Of a DNA stretch of 64,000 bases, positions 55,673 to 64,000 are shown piece after piece (the stretch's first letter is position 1; each line of letters begins with the position of its first letter). A program made the position numbers and the translations under genes. Source of the DNA: Hyposmocoma kahamanoa (taxonomy: Eukaryota > Arthropoda > Insecta > Lepidoptera > Cosmopterigidae); the NCBI RefSeq assembly GCF_003589595.1, contig NW_020653726.1, positions 18,411,246 through 18,475,245 on the forward strand, in the 5' to 3' direction. The notes below the pieces were generated by a model. The model made no database searches. It was not told the DNA's origin and saw only the letters and a program-made list of their open reading frames with translations.

Positions 55673-56284
55673 GCGCGCGTCGCGACTATCATACTTAGCC
55701 ATGCTACGTGGCCTTGTGTAATTCGAAAAACATTAATGAATACCATGGTAGTAAAACATCAAAGCATTCATTACAATCGAAAGGTATTTTTATCATTAAC
55801 TTTTCTAGGTTATATATAATTTAGTTAACGGCTGCACATTGGAGCATGGTGCCCAAAAGGGCAACATTTCCCTTTTGATTAGCTAAACTGATAGAACAAA
55901 TTGAATAAATACACACGAATTTAGAAAGGTTTCGTAACGCAATTATAAAGTAATGTTTTATACATACCGGCACAACGCAATACAGTACAATACAATTAAT
56001 AAAATACAGAGACAAACAAAAGATGGGCACAACTGGCCGCCATGTTGGTGGATAACAATATTGTCTAGATTTTCTTGACAAGATAAACTTTATAACAACA
56101 GTCCACTGATGGTGTAATAAATGTTATTACAATAGTAAAATTTAACTCATAAATGTTATTATTAAACTAATATTTATTAACTGGCAAAATTAAACCGTAA
56201 AGTTTTTATGAATATTCATTTTTAGATTACGTAAATAATAAACGAGATTTTTAATTACGCTTTTTGTTACCTTACCACATATAC
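55673..56284. other. No recognised feature
   Basis: Nothing supported after the mariner break. Confidence 0.3.
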
Positions 56285-56370
56285 AATATTACGCCTGCCT
56301 GCGACTGGGGAAAGCAGAGACTACGGAACTACACCAGTTACGCTCCTGGTATACCTTTTTCGATTTCTGC
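56285..56370. repeat. Dispersed repeat G fragment
   Basis: TTACGCCTGCCTGCGACTGG, GGAAAGCAGAGACTACGGAAC and TTACGCTCCTGGTATACC match the phrase order of the fragment at 40200-40290. Confidence 0.45.
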
Positions 56371-56754
56371 AATAGCTTTAGACTTTTCATACAAGTTCGT
56401 ATAATCTTGCTATTTTTAACTGATCAGTTTGTTTGTTTTATTACTTTAATGAAAATTTTATTCTAATTTAGAGTTTTGCTTGTGTTAGTTTAAGCTCTGA
56501 ACGTTTTTCGTTTGGCAGAATTTTTAATCATACTAACTTTTAATTAAGGCTGAACTAAATTATGTTAGGATAAGGAAACTTTTAACATTTAACTTAAAAC
56601 CTCTGACCGGTGTTAGGTAGCAGACATTATTATGTACCGTGAAATGGTACTTGTATTTCTAACTAAATAAAAAATGAGATAGAAGATTTTTTACAACCAG
56701 CACAAGATTTCATAAACAACAGCAAACAAAGATCTCTTCAGTAAAACAGCTGTT
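56371..56754. other. No recognised feature
   Basis: AT-rich, nothing supported. Confidence 0.3.
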
Positions 56755-57064
56755 TTGAAAACGAGCCACTTGATGGGAGGTGGTTATCGTCTCTCATGGA
56801 CATCAGCAACACCCGAAAAGCTGCTTATGCGTTGCCACTCTTTGAGAGCCCTGTTCACTCGATTTTTGAAGAACCCATGTCATAGCACAAAGGAAAATCT
56901 CCAGAAGGGAGATGATGCCAGTCCATTTCCAGACCATTACATCTTGCAGGTTCGAAGACGGAACGAACATGACACCCGCATAGTGTTAGAATGCAGAATG
57001 GTGGAAAACATTACTTCCCGCGCAAAATTACTATTACTATATTCTGCAAAAGCAGGCAACAAAT
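56755..57064 (+). repeat. Repeat Q, longest copy
   Basis: A plus frame runs through HLMGGGYRLSWTSATPEKLL, then LRALFTRFLKNPC, followed by PFPDHYILQVRRRNEHDTR. The MGGG...ATPE(E/K)L...LRALFTRFLKNPC block is shared with 60113-60262 and 6590-6800. This is a dispersed repeat with a conserved reading phrase. I do not know the parent element. It is broken at its right by repeat Z. Confidence 0.5.
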
Positions 57065-57216
57065 CTGAAAACGGCTTCAAAAAAGGAGGAGGTTCTCAGT
57101 TCGACTGTATTTTTTTGTATGTATGTTACGCGATAACTCCGGTATTTGTGAACCAATTTATAATTCTTTTTTTGTTGGAAAGAGGGTACCTCCATAGTGG
57201 TCCCATTTAATTTCCT

Positions 57217-57966
57217 TCTTCGTTGAATCCAATTAAATCTCAGCTTTTGATTCTAGGATCTTGTAAACAAGTGAGAAACATCCAGTCACATGCGCCAGTT
57301 CTTTCAATTAATGGTGAGAAGATTGCTCAGGTTCCGGAGGCCCGAAATTTGGGTATAATTATGGACGGTCATCTTCAATTTGACACTCATGAGGCCGAAC
57401 TTGTTCGCAGTTGCTTCTATAGGTTAAAAGTGATCTACGGTATTCGACCGTTTCTCAGTGTTGATTTGCGTATTTCTCTATGTGAAGCATTGATATTATC
57501 TAAGATCAACTATTGTATCACGTCGTATGGTCCATGCATTTTATCTAAAACAGACAAACTTCTGCAGTGTGTCCAAAATGCATGTGCCAGATTCTGTTTT
57601 TTTATACCCCCTCGTATTCACGTCACTCCTTATCTCAACGCTGCAAATCTACTAAATATCGGGTCTCGTCAAAAACTCCTGTATGCAGGACTTTTATTCG
57701 ATATAGTAAAAACTAGAACACCTGAATATCTTTATGATAAACTAATGTGGTCATCTAGTGTTAATGTACGCTACAGAGAGCGATCTGTCCGATCTTGTGT
57801 TCTTATGGTACCACAACATAGAACTACAGCTTTTCGAGGTAGTTTCAAATACTCGGCCTCAAAGTGCTGGAATAATATTCCACCACCTATACGCAACGAG
57901 ACATCCAAACCCAAATTCAAAGCACTGTACCGGCAACACCTACTCTCACTTCAAAAATCTGTGTAG
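57217..57966 (+). CDS. LINE ORF C-terminal part, 5'-truncated, open to its stop
   Basis: About 248 codons are open up to the TAG at 57964. There is no ATG at the left edge. The frame starts at the truncation. It begins NPIKSQLLILGS, then a V-x-EARNLGIIMDGHLQFDTHE block. ALILSKINYCITSYGPCI follows, then a helical region and KCWNNIPPPIR...FKALYRQHLLSL. The NP-x-KS(Q/K), NLG(V/I)-x-(M/L)D and NYC-x-x-x-YG motifs lie just after the reverse-transcriptase YADD. The polymerase itself is lost. The lack of internal stops implies a comparatively young copy. Confidence 0.8.
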   Translation, partial: SSLNPIKSQLLILGSCKQVRNIQSHAPVLSINGEKIAQVPEARNLGIIMDGHLQFDTHEAELVRSCFYRLKVIYGIRPFLSVDLRISLCEALILSKINYCITSYGPCILSKTDKLLQCVQNACARFCFFIPPRIHVTPYLNAANLLNIGSRQKLLYAGLLFDIVKTRTPEYLYDKLMWSSSVNVRYRERSVRSCVLMVPQHRTTAFRGSFKYSASKCWNNIPPPIRNETSKPKFKALYRQHLLSLQKSV

Positions 57967-58400
57967 TGTGTTTTTATTCTTTAACGTAGTCTGTCTAGAA
58001 TCGAATTTTGTTGTTGCTTTGATCTATTCTTATTATGTGTATAATTATATTATAATACTAATTACATTACACAACATTAAATCCTCTTTACAGTCATAAC
58101 TTACACCTACAGCTGTAATTATATTCACATTTGCTCATGCACTTATATGTCAAGCAGGTTATTTTAAATGCACTACTTACACTTTACTATGTATATTATT
58201 ATTGTCAATGTATAACTTTACTCAAAGTCGTCGTATATTTTTGCTTTCTAATAACTTAATCCCTCTCGTTGGTTCTGACTGAAAACCGCCGAGTCAGCGC
58301 CGTTTCACTGCTATGACAATCATGTTTTGTTTTTTCTTTTATGCTAAATCTGTATTTGTGTTATATCAGTGAATAAAGTGTTTATCTATCTATCTATCTA
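57217..58400 (+). mobile_element. 5'-truncated LINE with (TCTA)n tail inside repeat Z
   Basis: The element holds the post-palm part of a LINE ORF (see next entry), ~430 bp of 3' UTR, and a TCTATCTATCTATCTA tail at 58385-58400. Microsatellite-like 3' tails are typical of CR1/L2/Rex/Daphne-like and some other LINE clades and differ from the poly(A) of the 15.9-kb LINE. It is therefore a second, distinct lineage. It inserted in Z with a short AATTT duplication. Confidence 0.75.
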
Positions 58401-58725
58401 ATTTTGAAGAAAATCATCCAACTCTAAGGGTGGCTGTTCACGCATGAAGATACATTTTTATAAATAGTGCCTAAATTTTAGTATAACGAGCAATTATTTT
58501 AATGGTTGATTTTGTTATTTTTTAATTCAAGCGTTTTTGTCTCTCAATATTCCTTGAGTAGTGAGAACCGATTTTTATTATCTCCTGTGTCAAGTCCCGT
58601 ATAGTGGCGAACTAGGGGATGAATCCGCGTTTGCGCACTTCCCGGTAACCGATTTCAATAAAACTTGGTAATTGTATGTAATTCCACGTACTATTGAGGT
58701 CAGTTTTTTTAGTACTCTGTACTTA

Positions 58726-58965
58726 TATTATACCATGTGAAGGGACAAACAAGTCGTGCGTCTATTGGTAAGCGGCATAAATAATCATAACCATTGCAGT
58801 GCCACACAGAACTTCAAACTCGGAAGATCAGACGGGCACTACCATTGCGTCCATCATCCAACTTCTATGTACTTGGAAGCCAGTAACACTCACATTATTA
58901 CTTGGCGGCAGAAATAAGTAATGTGGCAGTAATTCCCTAGACAAACTCTTTCATAAGGGGTAATT
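58726..58965 (-). mobile_element. Repeat X copy
   Basis: From ACCATGTGAAGGGACAAAC to CTCTTTCATAAGGGGTAATT. It directly follows repeat Z. Confidence 0.65.
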
Positions 58966-60040
58966 ACAGACTTCAGGAGGCCACAGAAAAATTTCTTAGC
59001 CAAAGAGATTTAAATTTGCCAAGTTAAAGCCATCGGTCACAAGAAGGCTGGCAGCTATCGTCAAAAACAAATTTAACCATCCATAACGGTTAAATTACTA
59101 ATTTTTTTTTATTTTTTTTGTATTAAACATATTATTTAGTATATTGTTTTCTTTAGTCTAATACACGTAAATTTTTGTTGCGTATTTAAATAAAAATGTA
59201 ACTTAATAAATACAATTTAGTTTTGCAATAACATTTTTGATGACGACGGTGACCAAACGGCTTGTACTGTGGGCACTGGATGACGAGATCTAGGATTCTA
59301 TATCAATTTGGAAAATGAACATTAATAAATAATTTCCCATTTCGCGACTAAGCAATTTATGTGCTTCTGGCAAAACTATTACCTGCTTATTACGTATAAC
59401 AAACATCGTATTTAAGGTTTGCAGTTACTAACTCAATAGCCTGTATCTTTTATATATACAAATAAAAATTTGCTTTCGCACTTTTCTTTTCACAAGTACA
59501 AGGACATTGTTATCGTCGAGTCGGAACTAAAGATCCTCTTCTATTTTCCGATAGGGCGCGTAGCATCATTCAACTTTTTATTATCTCCGGACAGGTCAAG
59601 CCTATTGATCCGAGGAGATTCATCTTTACGGCAATTATAATATGAACTATTTTGAAATAACATTGCCTTGGTGTGTTATAGTTGTAAAAGCATGATGTCA
59701 GAGTTGTTAGCGTCAAGAACATGATACATAATTATTATTGTTATACATTGTATGGTTCAAGTATACTGCTTTCTTTTAGAGTGACTGAAACAGTACTTTC
59801 AAGGTATTTCTTCGATAAAACCCATGAACACATCGTCAGAAACTATCAGGTGATGTTAAGGTGAATACTTACCTTTTACTCTCAAAACAAACAAATAAAT
59901 TTACAACAGTAACAAAATTCCCCAATTTGGGCATCACATTCTTTACTTCCTCCTGCAAGATCCCAGCAAGATGTGGATCTTCTAAGTTCAGGAGAGAACC
60001 TATTCCACAATAAGCTCTCTCCTGAAATTATTTCGTTTAC
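58966..60040. other. No gene; degraded SINE A piece at 59238-59325
   Basis: GACGGTGACCAAACGGCTTG, GTGGGCACTGGATGACGAG and CAATTTGGAAAATGAAC follow the SINE A head and start of body. The rest is AT-rich and unrecognised. Confidence 0.45.
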
Positions 60041-60112
60041 GCTATGAATGAATGATGAATGATGAACGAATAATGACCGAATGATGCATGAACGATAATG
60101 AATGATGAACGG
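60041..60112. repeat. Imperfect GAATGAT-type tandem tract
   Basis: Variants of GAATGAT, GATGAAC and GAATAATG are repeated about ten times over 70 bp. Confidence 0.7.
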
Positions 60113-60262
60113 TTGATATTTACTTGCTTTTCATTTAATTGACATGGGTTCTTCAAAAATCGAGTGAATAGTGCTCTTAATGGCTGGTAACGCTTAGGCA
60201 GCTCATCTGATATCGCAAATGTGCATTGGTGACGTCGACCACCTCCCATCACGTCTCTTGTC
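60113..60262 (-). repeat. Repeat Q fragment
   Basis: The minus frame reads MMGGGRRHQCTFAISDELPK, then QPLRALFTRFLKNPC, matching the copy at 56755 in order. Confidence 0.5.
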
Positions 60263-60749
60263 TGCTGGTTTGCCTTCTACTTTACATAAACAAATCATAA
60301 ATGTCATTCAATCAATTTGTTTTCTATTGTTTTTTTAACCTAAAGGATAATACGATCATAAATTTACTTCAATAATAATAATCCCGATTCTATGGTTTGC
60401 AGAAGAGTTAAATCCAGCTTCGCGAATAAGTTAAGGCTCTTTCTGTGTGTTGTAATTTCTGTAGCGGGTGGCTGAAAGCGGTGCAGCCTGATACGGCACG
60501 TATCGTTCGCCTATTCTGGAACCTGAATCCCTGAATTCGACCGAATATGTCGTCGAATATTACGTATCTCATTTAAAAATTGAGATTTTAATACTCATTC
60601 GTCATTACGAATTCTGTTTTGTTGATAAAGAAATTTAACGAGTCGCTATTCATAAATCAATTTCAAATATCATAAATCAAGACAATTTGAAGGAGTTAAC
60701 GTCCCTGTCATGGATTTTGTCATGTCATACAAGTACGCAAAAGTTGATT
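60263..60749. other. No recognised feature
   Basis: Nothing supported. Confidence 0.3.
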
Positions 60750-60862
60750 TTAACCTTTAGTGTAATGTTTTTGTTTCACTACCATTTTAAACTTAGTAAA
60801 TGAAAAATTTTGAATACCATCTGAAATCTCGTTATAGATGCGTATTTTTTGAGCTGGACAAA
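60750..60862 (-). repeat. LINE R, short fragment
   Basis: AGTGTAATGTTTTTGTTTCAC, ACTTAGTAAATGAAAAATTTTG and ATCTCGTTATAGATGCGTAT follow the coding-end part of R at 20860-20960. The reading frame is lost. Confidence 0.45.
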
Positions 60863-61470
60863 GTATTATACCTAAAACATATCCTAACTTAATGTTGAAC
60901 AGTAAATGCTTACAACCCAAAAATGACTACCACGAGATCCTTTCTCCCGCCATCGCTGCTAATCTATCAAACCAGATCATGTACCCCTATTGAAATCCTA
61001 GGAGCCAATTATCAGCTACCGATAGGCTCATTACAGATTCAATTTTTCAACGTCAGTCTTAATTTTAACTACTGAAACTTTTACGAGACAGATAAATGAG
61101 ATTTTTCAAACGTAAAAGCTGATAAAAGCCAGCGGACTGAACGAGTAATGGAATTTAAGGTGATGCCCATTTACTGCTGGCATTTGTTTAACCTTTTTTT
61201 TTATTCTGCAATGTCGCCCTGTGGGACTCTACCCTCGGACTTCTAATTCACTCTGTCCATAGCGTTCATTTAAGAATGTTTCCAGGCCATCCCGCCACCA
61301 CTCGGTCTGCCGCGCGCGACAGACAGCCATCTTGTGGCACAGTGAGTGCCAATAACGTCGTATCCTCGGTATAAAAAAGCCACAAGTCATCATTTGTCAA
61401 AAGTGTTTTTATCAAATGTGCTGTAACTATATGAAACAATTTATATGTACATGAAAGAACAATGGCGAAC
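60863..61470. other. Mostly unrecognised, one TATA-like site
   Basis: GC-richer DNA at 61220-61365 is followed by GGTATAAAAAAGCC at about 61369. No downstream ORF or known gene supports promoter function. Confidence 0.35.
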
Positions 61471-61669
61471 TCCCTTACAATATAGGAAATGAAACTATTT
61501 TTCCGGATTTAAATCGCGTATATTTGTTTTTTCAAACAAACCTGTAAAGGGCCCGAAACGTCGGTTTGTTTGAAAAAACAAATATACGCGATTTAAATCC
61601 GGAAAAATAGTTTCATTTCCTATGTGTAACAATCGCGAAAACCTAAGAACTCGATATCCCTTATAATAT
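61471..61669. mobile_element. Hairpin element T, copy 2: perfect 61-bp inverted repeat
   Basis: 61482-61542 is exactly inverted at 61563-61623 around a 20-base loop containing GGGCCCGAAACGTC. The element (61484-61655) starts AGGAAATGAAACTATTTTTCC and ends CCTAAGAACTCGAT, as in copy 1. The flanks TCCCTTACAATAT (61471-61483) and TCCCTTATAATAT (61657-61669) form a 13-bp target duplication with one mismatch. In copy 1 the inversion involves the core. Here it involves the whole left arm. Confidence 0.85.
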
Positions 61670-62388
61670 GTTTGGCATAATTTCCTATGCGTCTGTTTAT
61701 GAAAAATATGTGAAAATATAGAGTTAAAATTCCTGAACAAATTTAGTTTTGGGTTCACCATTTTGAGAAAACTGGAATTAAAGATATTACAGTTTGAAGT
61801 TTTTTTTACATAATTGAACAAAATAAATTCGGTGTATTAATATACCAAGATATACTAGAGAAGCCTTAATAGAACCTGAATGGTGGTTTGTGACATGACG
61901 AAAGTTCAGATGAAATTATTTTATATAATGGTATGGTCAGAAAGCATGAAGTTAAGCCTTATTTAATACATGTTACCAGTATGCTATTCGGACACAAATT
62001 ATTTTTATCACAGACCGCATGAATACTATATTAAACATGCCATCTATCCCTGATATCGGGAACTTTTTGTCAGTTTTACCACTTTCGAGAAGAAATTATG
62101 TAGGTGCTTTTTTTTAAATAAATATATGTATATATATATATTTTTTTAATAAATTAATCGTTTATTGCAAATCAGGCGAATTGATACATTTGAACTTACG
62201 TAAACTAACTTAATGTGGACTTATATATACGTAGACCTATCTATCCTATGTGTGGACCTATCTATCTTTTTTTGGCGACTAGATGTCGCTCAACGTTAAG
62301 AAACCGCCAGTTATAGACATAAGTCAGGTTATATACTAATTAGTCCTTTGAGTTACTTTTCAATATGATTTTATTATTATTATTAACT
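61670..62388. other. AT-rich, no recognised feature
   Basis: A TATATATG(TA)n tract lies at about 62122-62142. The minus frame 61821-61495 crosses the T hairpin and is not a gene. Confidence 0.4.
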
Positions 62389-62428
62389 GCCTCCGTGGCC
62401 GAACGGTTACCATGCCATGCATTTATTT
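62389..62428 (+). repeat. SINE Y head stub
   Basis: AACTGCCTCCGTGGCCGAAC then GGTTACCATGCC, only the first ~35 bp of Y. Confidence 0.5.
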
Positions 62429-62544
62429 ATTTCCAGACTGGGCTTGAGTGTAATTGGAAAAACATATTGAATTTATTTTATTTAACCTTGAACTTATGAC
62501 ACTTGAAGATGCTAAAGAATTTTTTTAACAATGATTTGTAATGT

Positions 62545-62657
62545 AATGACCCTTCAAAACCGGAACACAGCAAAGCTGACATTACTGTTTGGCGAGGAAG
62601 AGGTAAGGTGGCAGTACTACCCTGGACGAACTCTTTCACAAGGACCTCTACGGCTAA
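62545..62657 (-). repeat. Repeat X, 5' part
   Basis: CCTTCAAAACCGGAACACAG to CACAAGGACCTCTACGGCT, the 5' ~110 bp of X. Confidence 0.65.
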
Positions 62658-63139
62658 AAAAAATCATCTATAAACCGTTGGCACATTTTCAGTTTGAACT
62701 TCTGAATCACAATGAAATGCACCGTAGAAGTAACTAACAAATAAAGCTGTTTGATAAAATATTTATCATATGTCTGGTCGACTAATATGTAATTTTTTCT
62801 TCGTAGCATCAAGTTTTGTTTGTCAAAGGTAACGTAACTCATATATCATTTCCAGTTTAATAAATGCAACCGACAATTTTGTCAAAGTTTACAACTACGA
62901 AATTTCATATACGTGTGCATGTATTTGTGTTTACTCATCTAAAAGTGCCTGGACACGACGCCATAGGGCAGAGACCTAGATAAAATGTTCTAACTTTATC
63001 TAGATGAGGCAAATGTACAACATTTCTGTGACAGATATTTGATTTTCTTCTACATTGAACACATTTGCTATATGTTTCTTTATTTAATGTCATGTTACTA
63101 ACAACGTAAACGTATTTCAAATGCAAATACTTTAATTAT
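62658..63139. other. No recognised feature
   Basis: Nothing supported. Confidence 0.3.
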
Positions 63140-63390
63140 GAACCTTATTATGTTATTGAAGAAAAGGTGGGCGTGGGCGTAGGTAAGCGGGGCACATTGC
63201 GAGAATGGACGAGAAGCGCTGGGCATGGCGAGTAGCTAAGTGGAGACCCAGAGCGGATACCAGAGGGTACGGGAGAGGGTACCGCAGTGCTGGATGGACC
63301 GGCACAAGGCCGCCAAGAGTGGGAAAAGAGGGAAGAAGGCTACATCCAAGATTGGATAACAAAACGGCCGCCATAATGATGATGATATTG
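63140..63390 (+). pseudogene. RTE-type LINE C-terminal fragment
   Basis: A plus frame reads MDEKRWAWRVAKWRPRADTR then a Gly/Arg-rich segment. In the adjacent frame EEGYIQDWI ends the ORF. The (M/T)D-x-RW-x-x-x-V-x-x-W-x-PR-x-x-(K/T)R-x-x-GR and EAYIQ-(D/G)WI blocks are RTE C-terminal hallmarks. A frameshift lies between them. The region is clearly GC-richer than its surroundings, as often seen for young RTE coding ends. Confidence 0.6.
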
Positions 63391-63461
63391 GTTATGTTAT
63401 TATTGTACAGTTATTAGTTTTTTTGCGATTGGTGTACATTTCTACCGTTAAGTAATGTTTA

Positions 63462-63612
63462 AATTGCTGCATTCCGGTTTGGAAGGGTAAGAATGCTGGT
63501 GAAATTACAAGCGCATGGGACTTATCAAGTTATTTCTCAGTGTGATGGGCGAAGTTAGTGCCCCTAAGATCGTTGTCCTACTCGTCTTGTCACTTGGTGT
63601 TATAAAAAAAAG
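63462..63612 (+). repeat. Repeat X, 5'-truncated with internal deletion
   Basis: GCTGCATTCCGGTTTGGAAGG to CACTTGGTGTTATAAAAAAAAG. The GCGATTTAAAG...CAGGCGC block is missing. Confidence 0.6.
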
Positions 63613-63825
63613 TTATTTATCACTAATAAATAACGACTGTGGCTTATCGAAACAAAACTGACTGCTACTCAAGTGCCTGAGTTTAAAGCAGTACAATTTT
63701 AAAGTTTTTAACAAATAAGGATCACGGTACTATAAAATTAGTTATTCACCTATCGTATGACACTTCTGCGCTTATGGTTGAGTTTTAAAATACAAATTTG
63801 TCCGAGTGTGGCCAACCCATCACTA

Positions 63826-64000
63826 TCCGCTCACGCGATACATGCAGCCGTAGACGCATACTACACCTAGAGGTGCCGGTGATGATTTTATACCGATTTA
63901 TCGGATATCGAAGTTATAACAGGTAGAATAACTAATATTAATTGCTATTTCGGTAACTACTGTAGCAAACCATATAGTTTTTAATGCCTGGGTCTGTCAT
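63826..64000. mobile_element. TIR element S, copy 2, cut by the window end
   Basis: It starts CCGCTCACGCGATACATGC and follows copy 1 (4659-4833) base for base except for a handful of substitutions. Examples are CATACTACACC for CATACCACACC and GTAGAATAAC for GTAAAAGAAC. It has the same orientation as copy 1. The right TIR lies outside the window. Confidence 0.75.

Larger units (their letters stand above)
57065..58725 (+). repeat. Repeat Z split by a LINE (pieces 57065-57216, 58401-58725)
   Basis: The left piece starts GGCTTCAAAAAAGGAGGAGG and breaks after GGTCCCATTTAATTT. The right piece resumes AATTTTGAAGAAAATCATCC and ends GTTTTTTTAGTACTCTGTAC. Intact copies join these directly (CCCATTTCATTTTGAAG-type in reverse at 1.66 kb). 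AATTT at both junctions is the likely target duplication. Together the pieces form the most complete Z in the window (~475 bp). Confidence 0.8.

Noticed and set aside
61369..61382. TATA-box promoter
   Set aside because: A single GGTATAAAAAAG match in AT-rich DNA with no downstream ORF or initiator is not enough.
1..64000. LTR retrotransposon or endogenous virus
   Set aside because: No long terminal direct repeats, gag/protease/integrase motifs or envelope-like frames were seen.
1..64000. CRISPR array or bacterial operon structure
   Set aside because: No regularly spaced repeats with unique spacers, and sequence character is eukaryotic.

Overview
The window looks like repeat-dominated, AT-rich eukaryotic DNA from an insect, most probably a moth or butterfly (Lepidoptera). 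I recognise no intact host protein-coding gene, no functional tRNA or rRNA gene and no CRISPR array. The organism call rests on the repeats. There are tRNA-headed SINEs with a clear B box, a repeat starting with the lepidopteran-type phrase TTAACCGACTTCAAAAA, a CATCATCATCAACCC-type element, jockey-superfamily, CR1-like and RTE-like LINE remnants, and a DD34D mariner. Every family call is from reading by eye. No alignment or database search was run, and most boundaries are good to about 5-20 bases.

I use working names for the families. X is a ~290-bp SINE-like unit that starts at GCAGTAGAGCTCC and ends CGTCCCGTCACTTGATATCATAAAA, with about 30 pieces in both orientations. Y is a tRNA-headed SINE (GCCTCCGTGGCCGAACGG...). 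A is a second tRNA-headed SINE. Z is a ~450-550-bp interspersed repeat. B is the CATCATCATCAAC element. W is a foldback element with a tRNA-like segment in its arms. V is a short palindromic MITE. T is a 165-172-bp hairpin element with 12-13-bp target duplications. S, C and P are elements with terminal inverted repeats. Q, N and G are further dispersed repeats. LINE pieces are labelled J, L2, R and RTE.

Layout. 1-15 kb holds a LINE tail, Z, X split by a J LINE, R, W, S, SINE A, several X copies, an RTE tail, SINE Y with a CA tract, V and L2. 15.7-17.9 kb is a three-level nest: SINE A contains element B, which contains a 5'-truncated LINE with an open reverse-transcriptase frame and a poly(A) tail. 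18-30 kb holds LINE tails, R interrupted by SINE Y, X split by TIR element C, the first T hairpin, and a broken mariner. 30-41 kb holds the long-TIR element P, a hAT-like MITE, palindromic V, and a decayed multi-frame ORF region of an uncharacterised transposase-like family, followed by Z split by X. 42-56 kb is mostly short repeat fragments and unrecognised AT-rich DNA, ending in the 5' half of a second mariner. 56.7-64 kb holds Z split by a LINE with a TCTA-repeat tail, the second T hairpin (a perfect 61-bp inverted repeat), an RTE tail, and a second copy of S cut by the window end.

The interlocking insertions give a relative chronology: Z, B, SINE A, R and X were already present when LINEs, SINEs and TIR elements landed in them. 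The most unusual objects are the T hairpins, the decayed transposase-like region at 37.2-39.1 kb, element P, and the composite element C.
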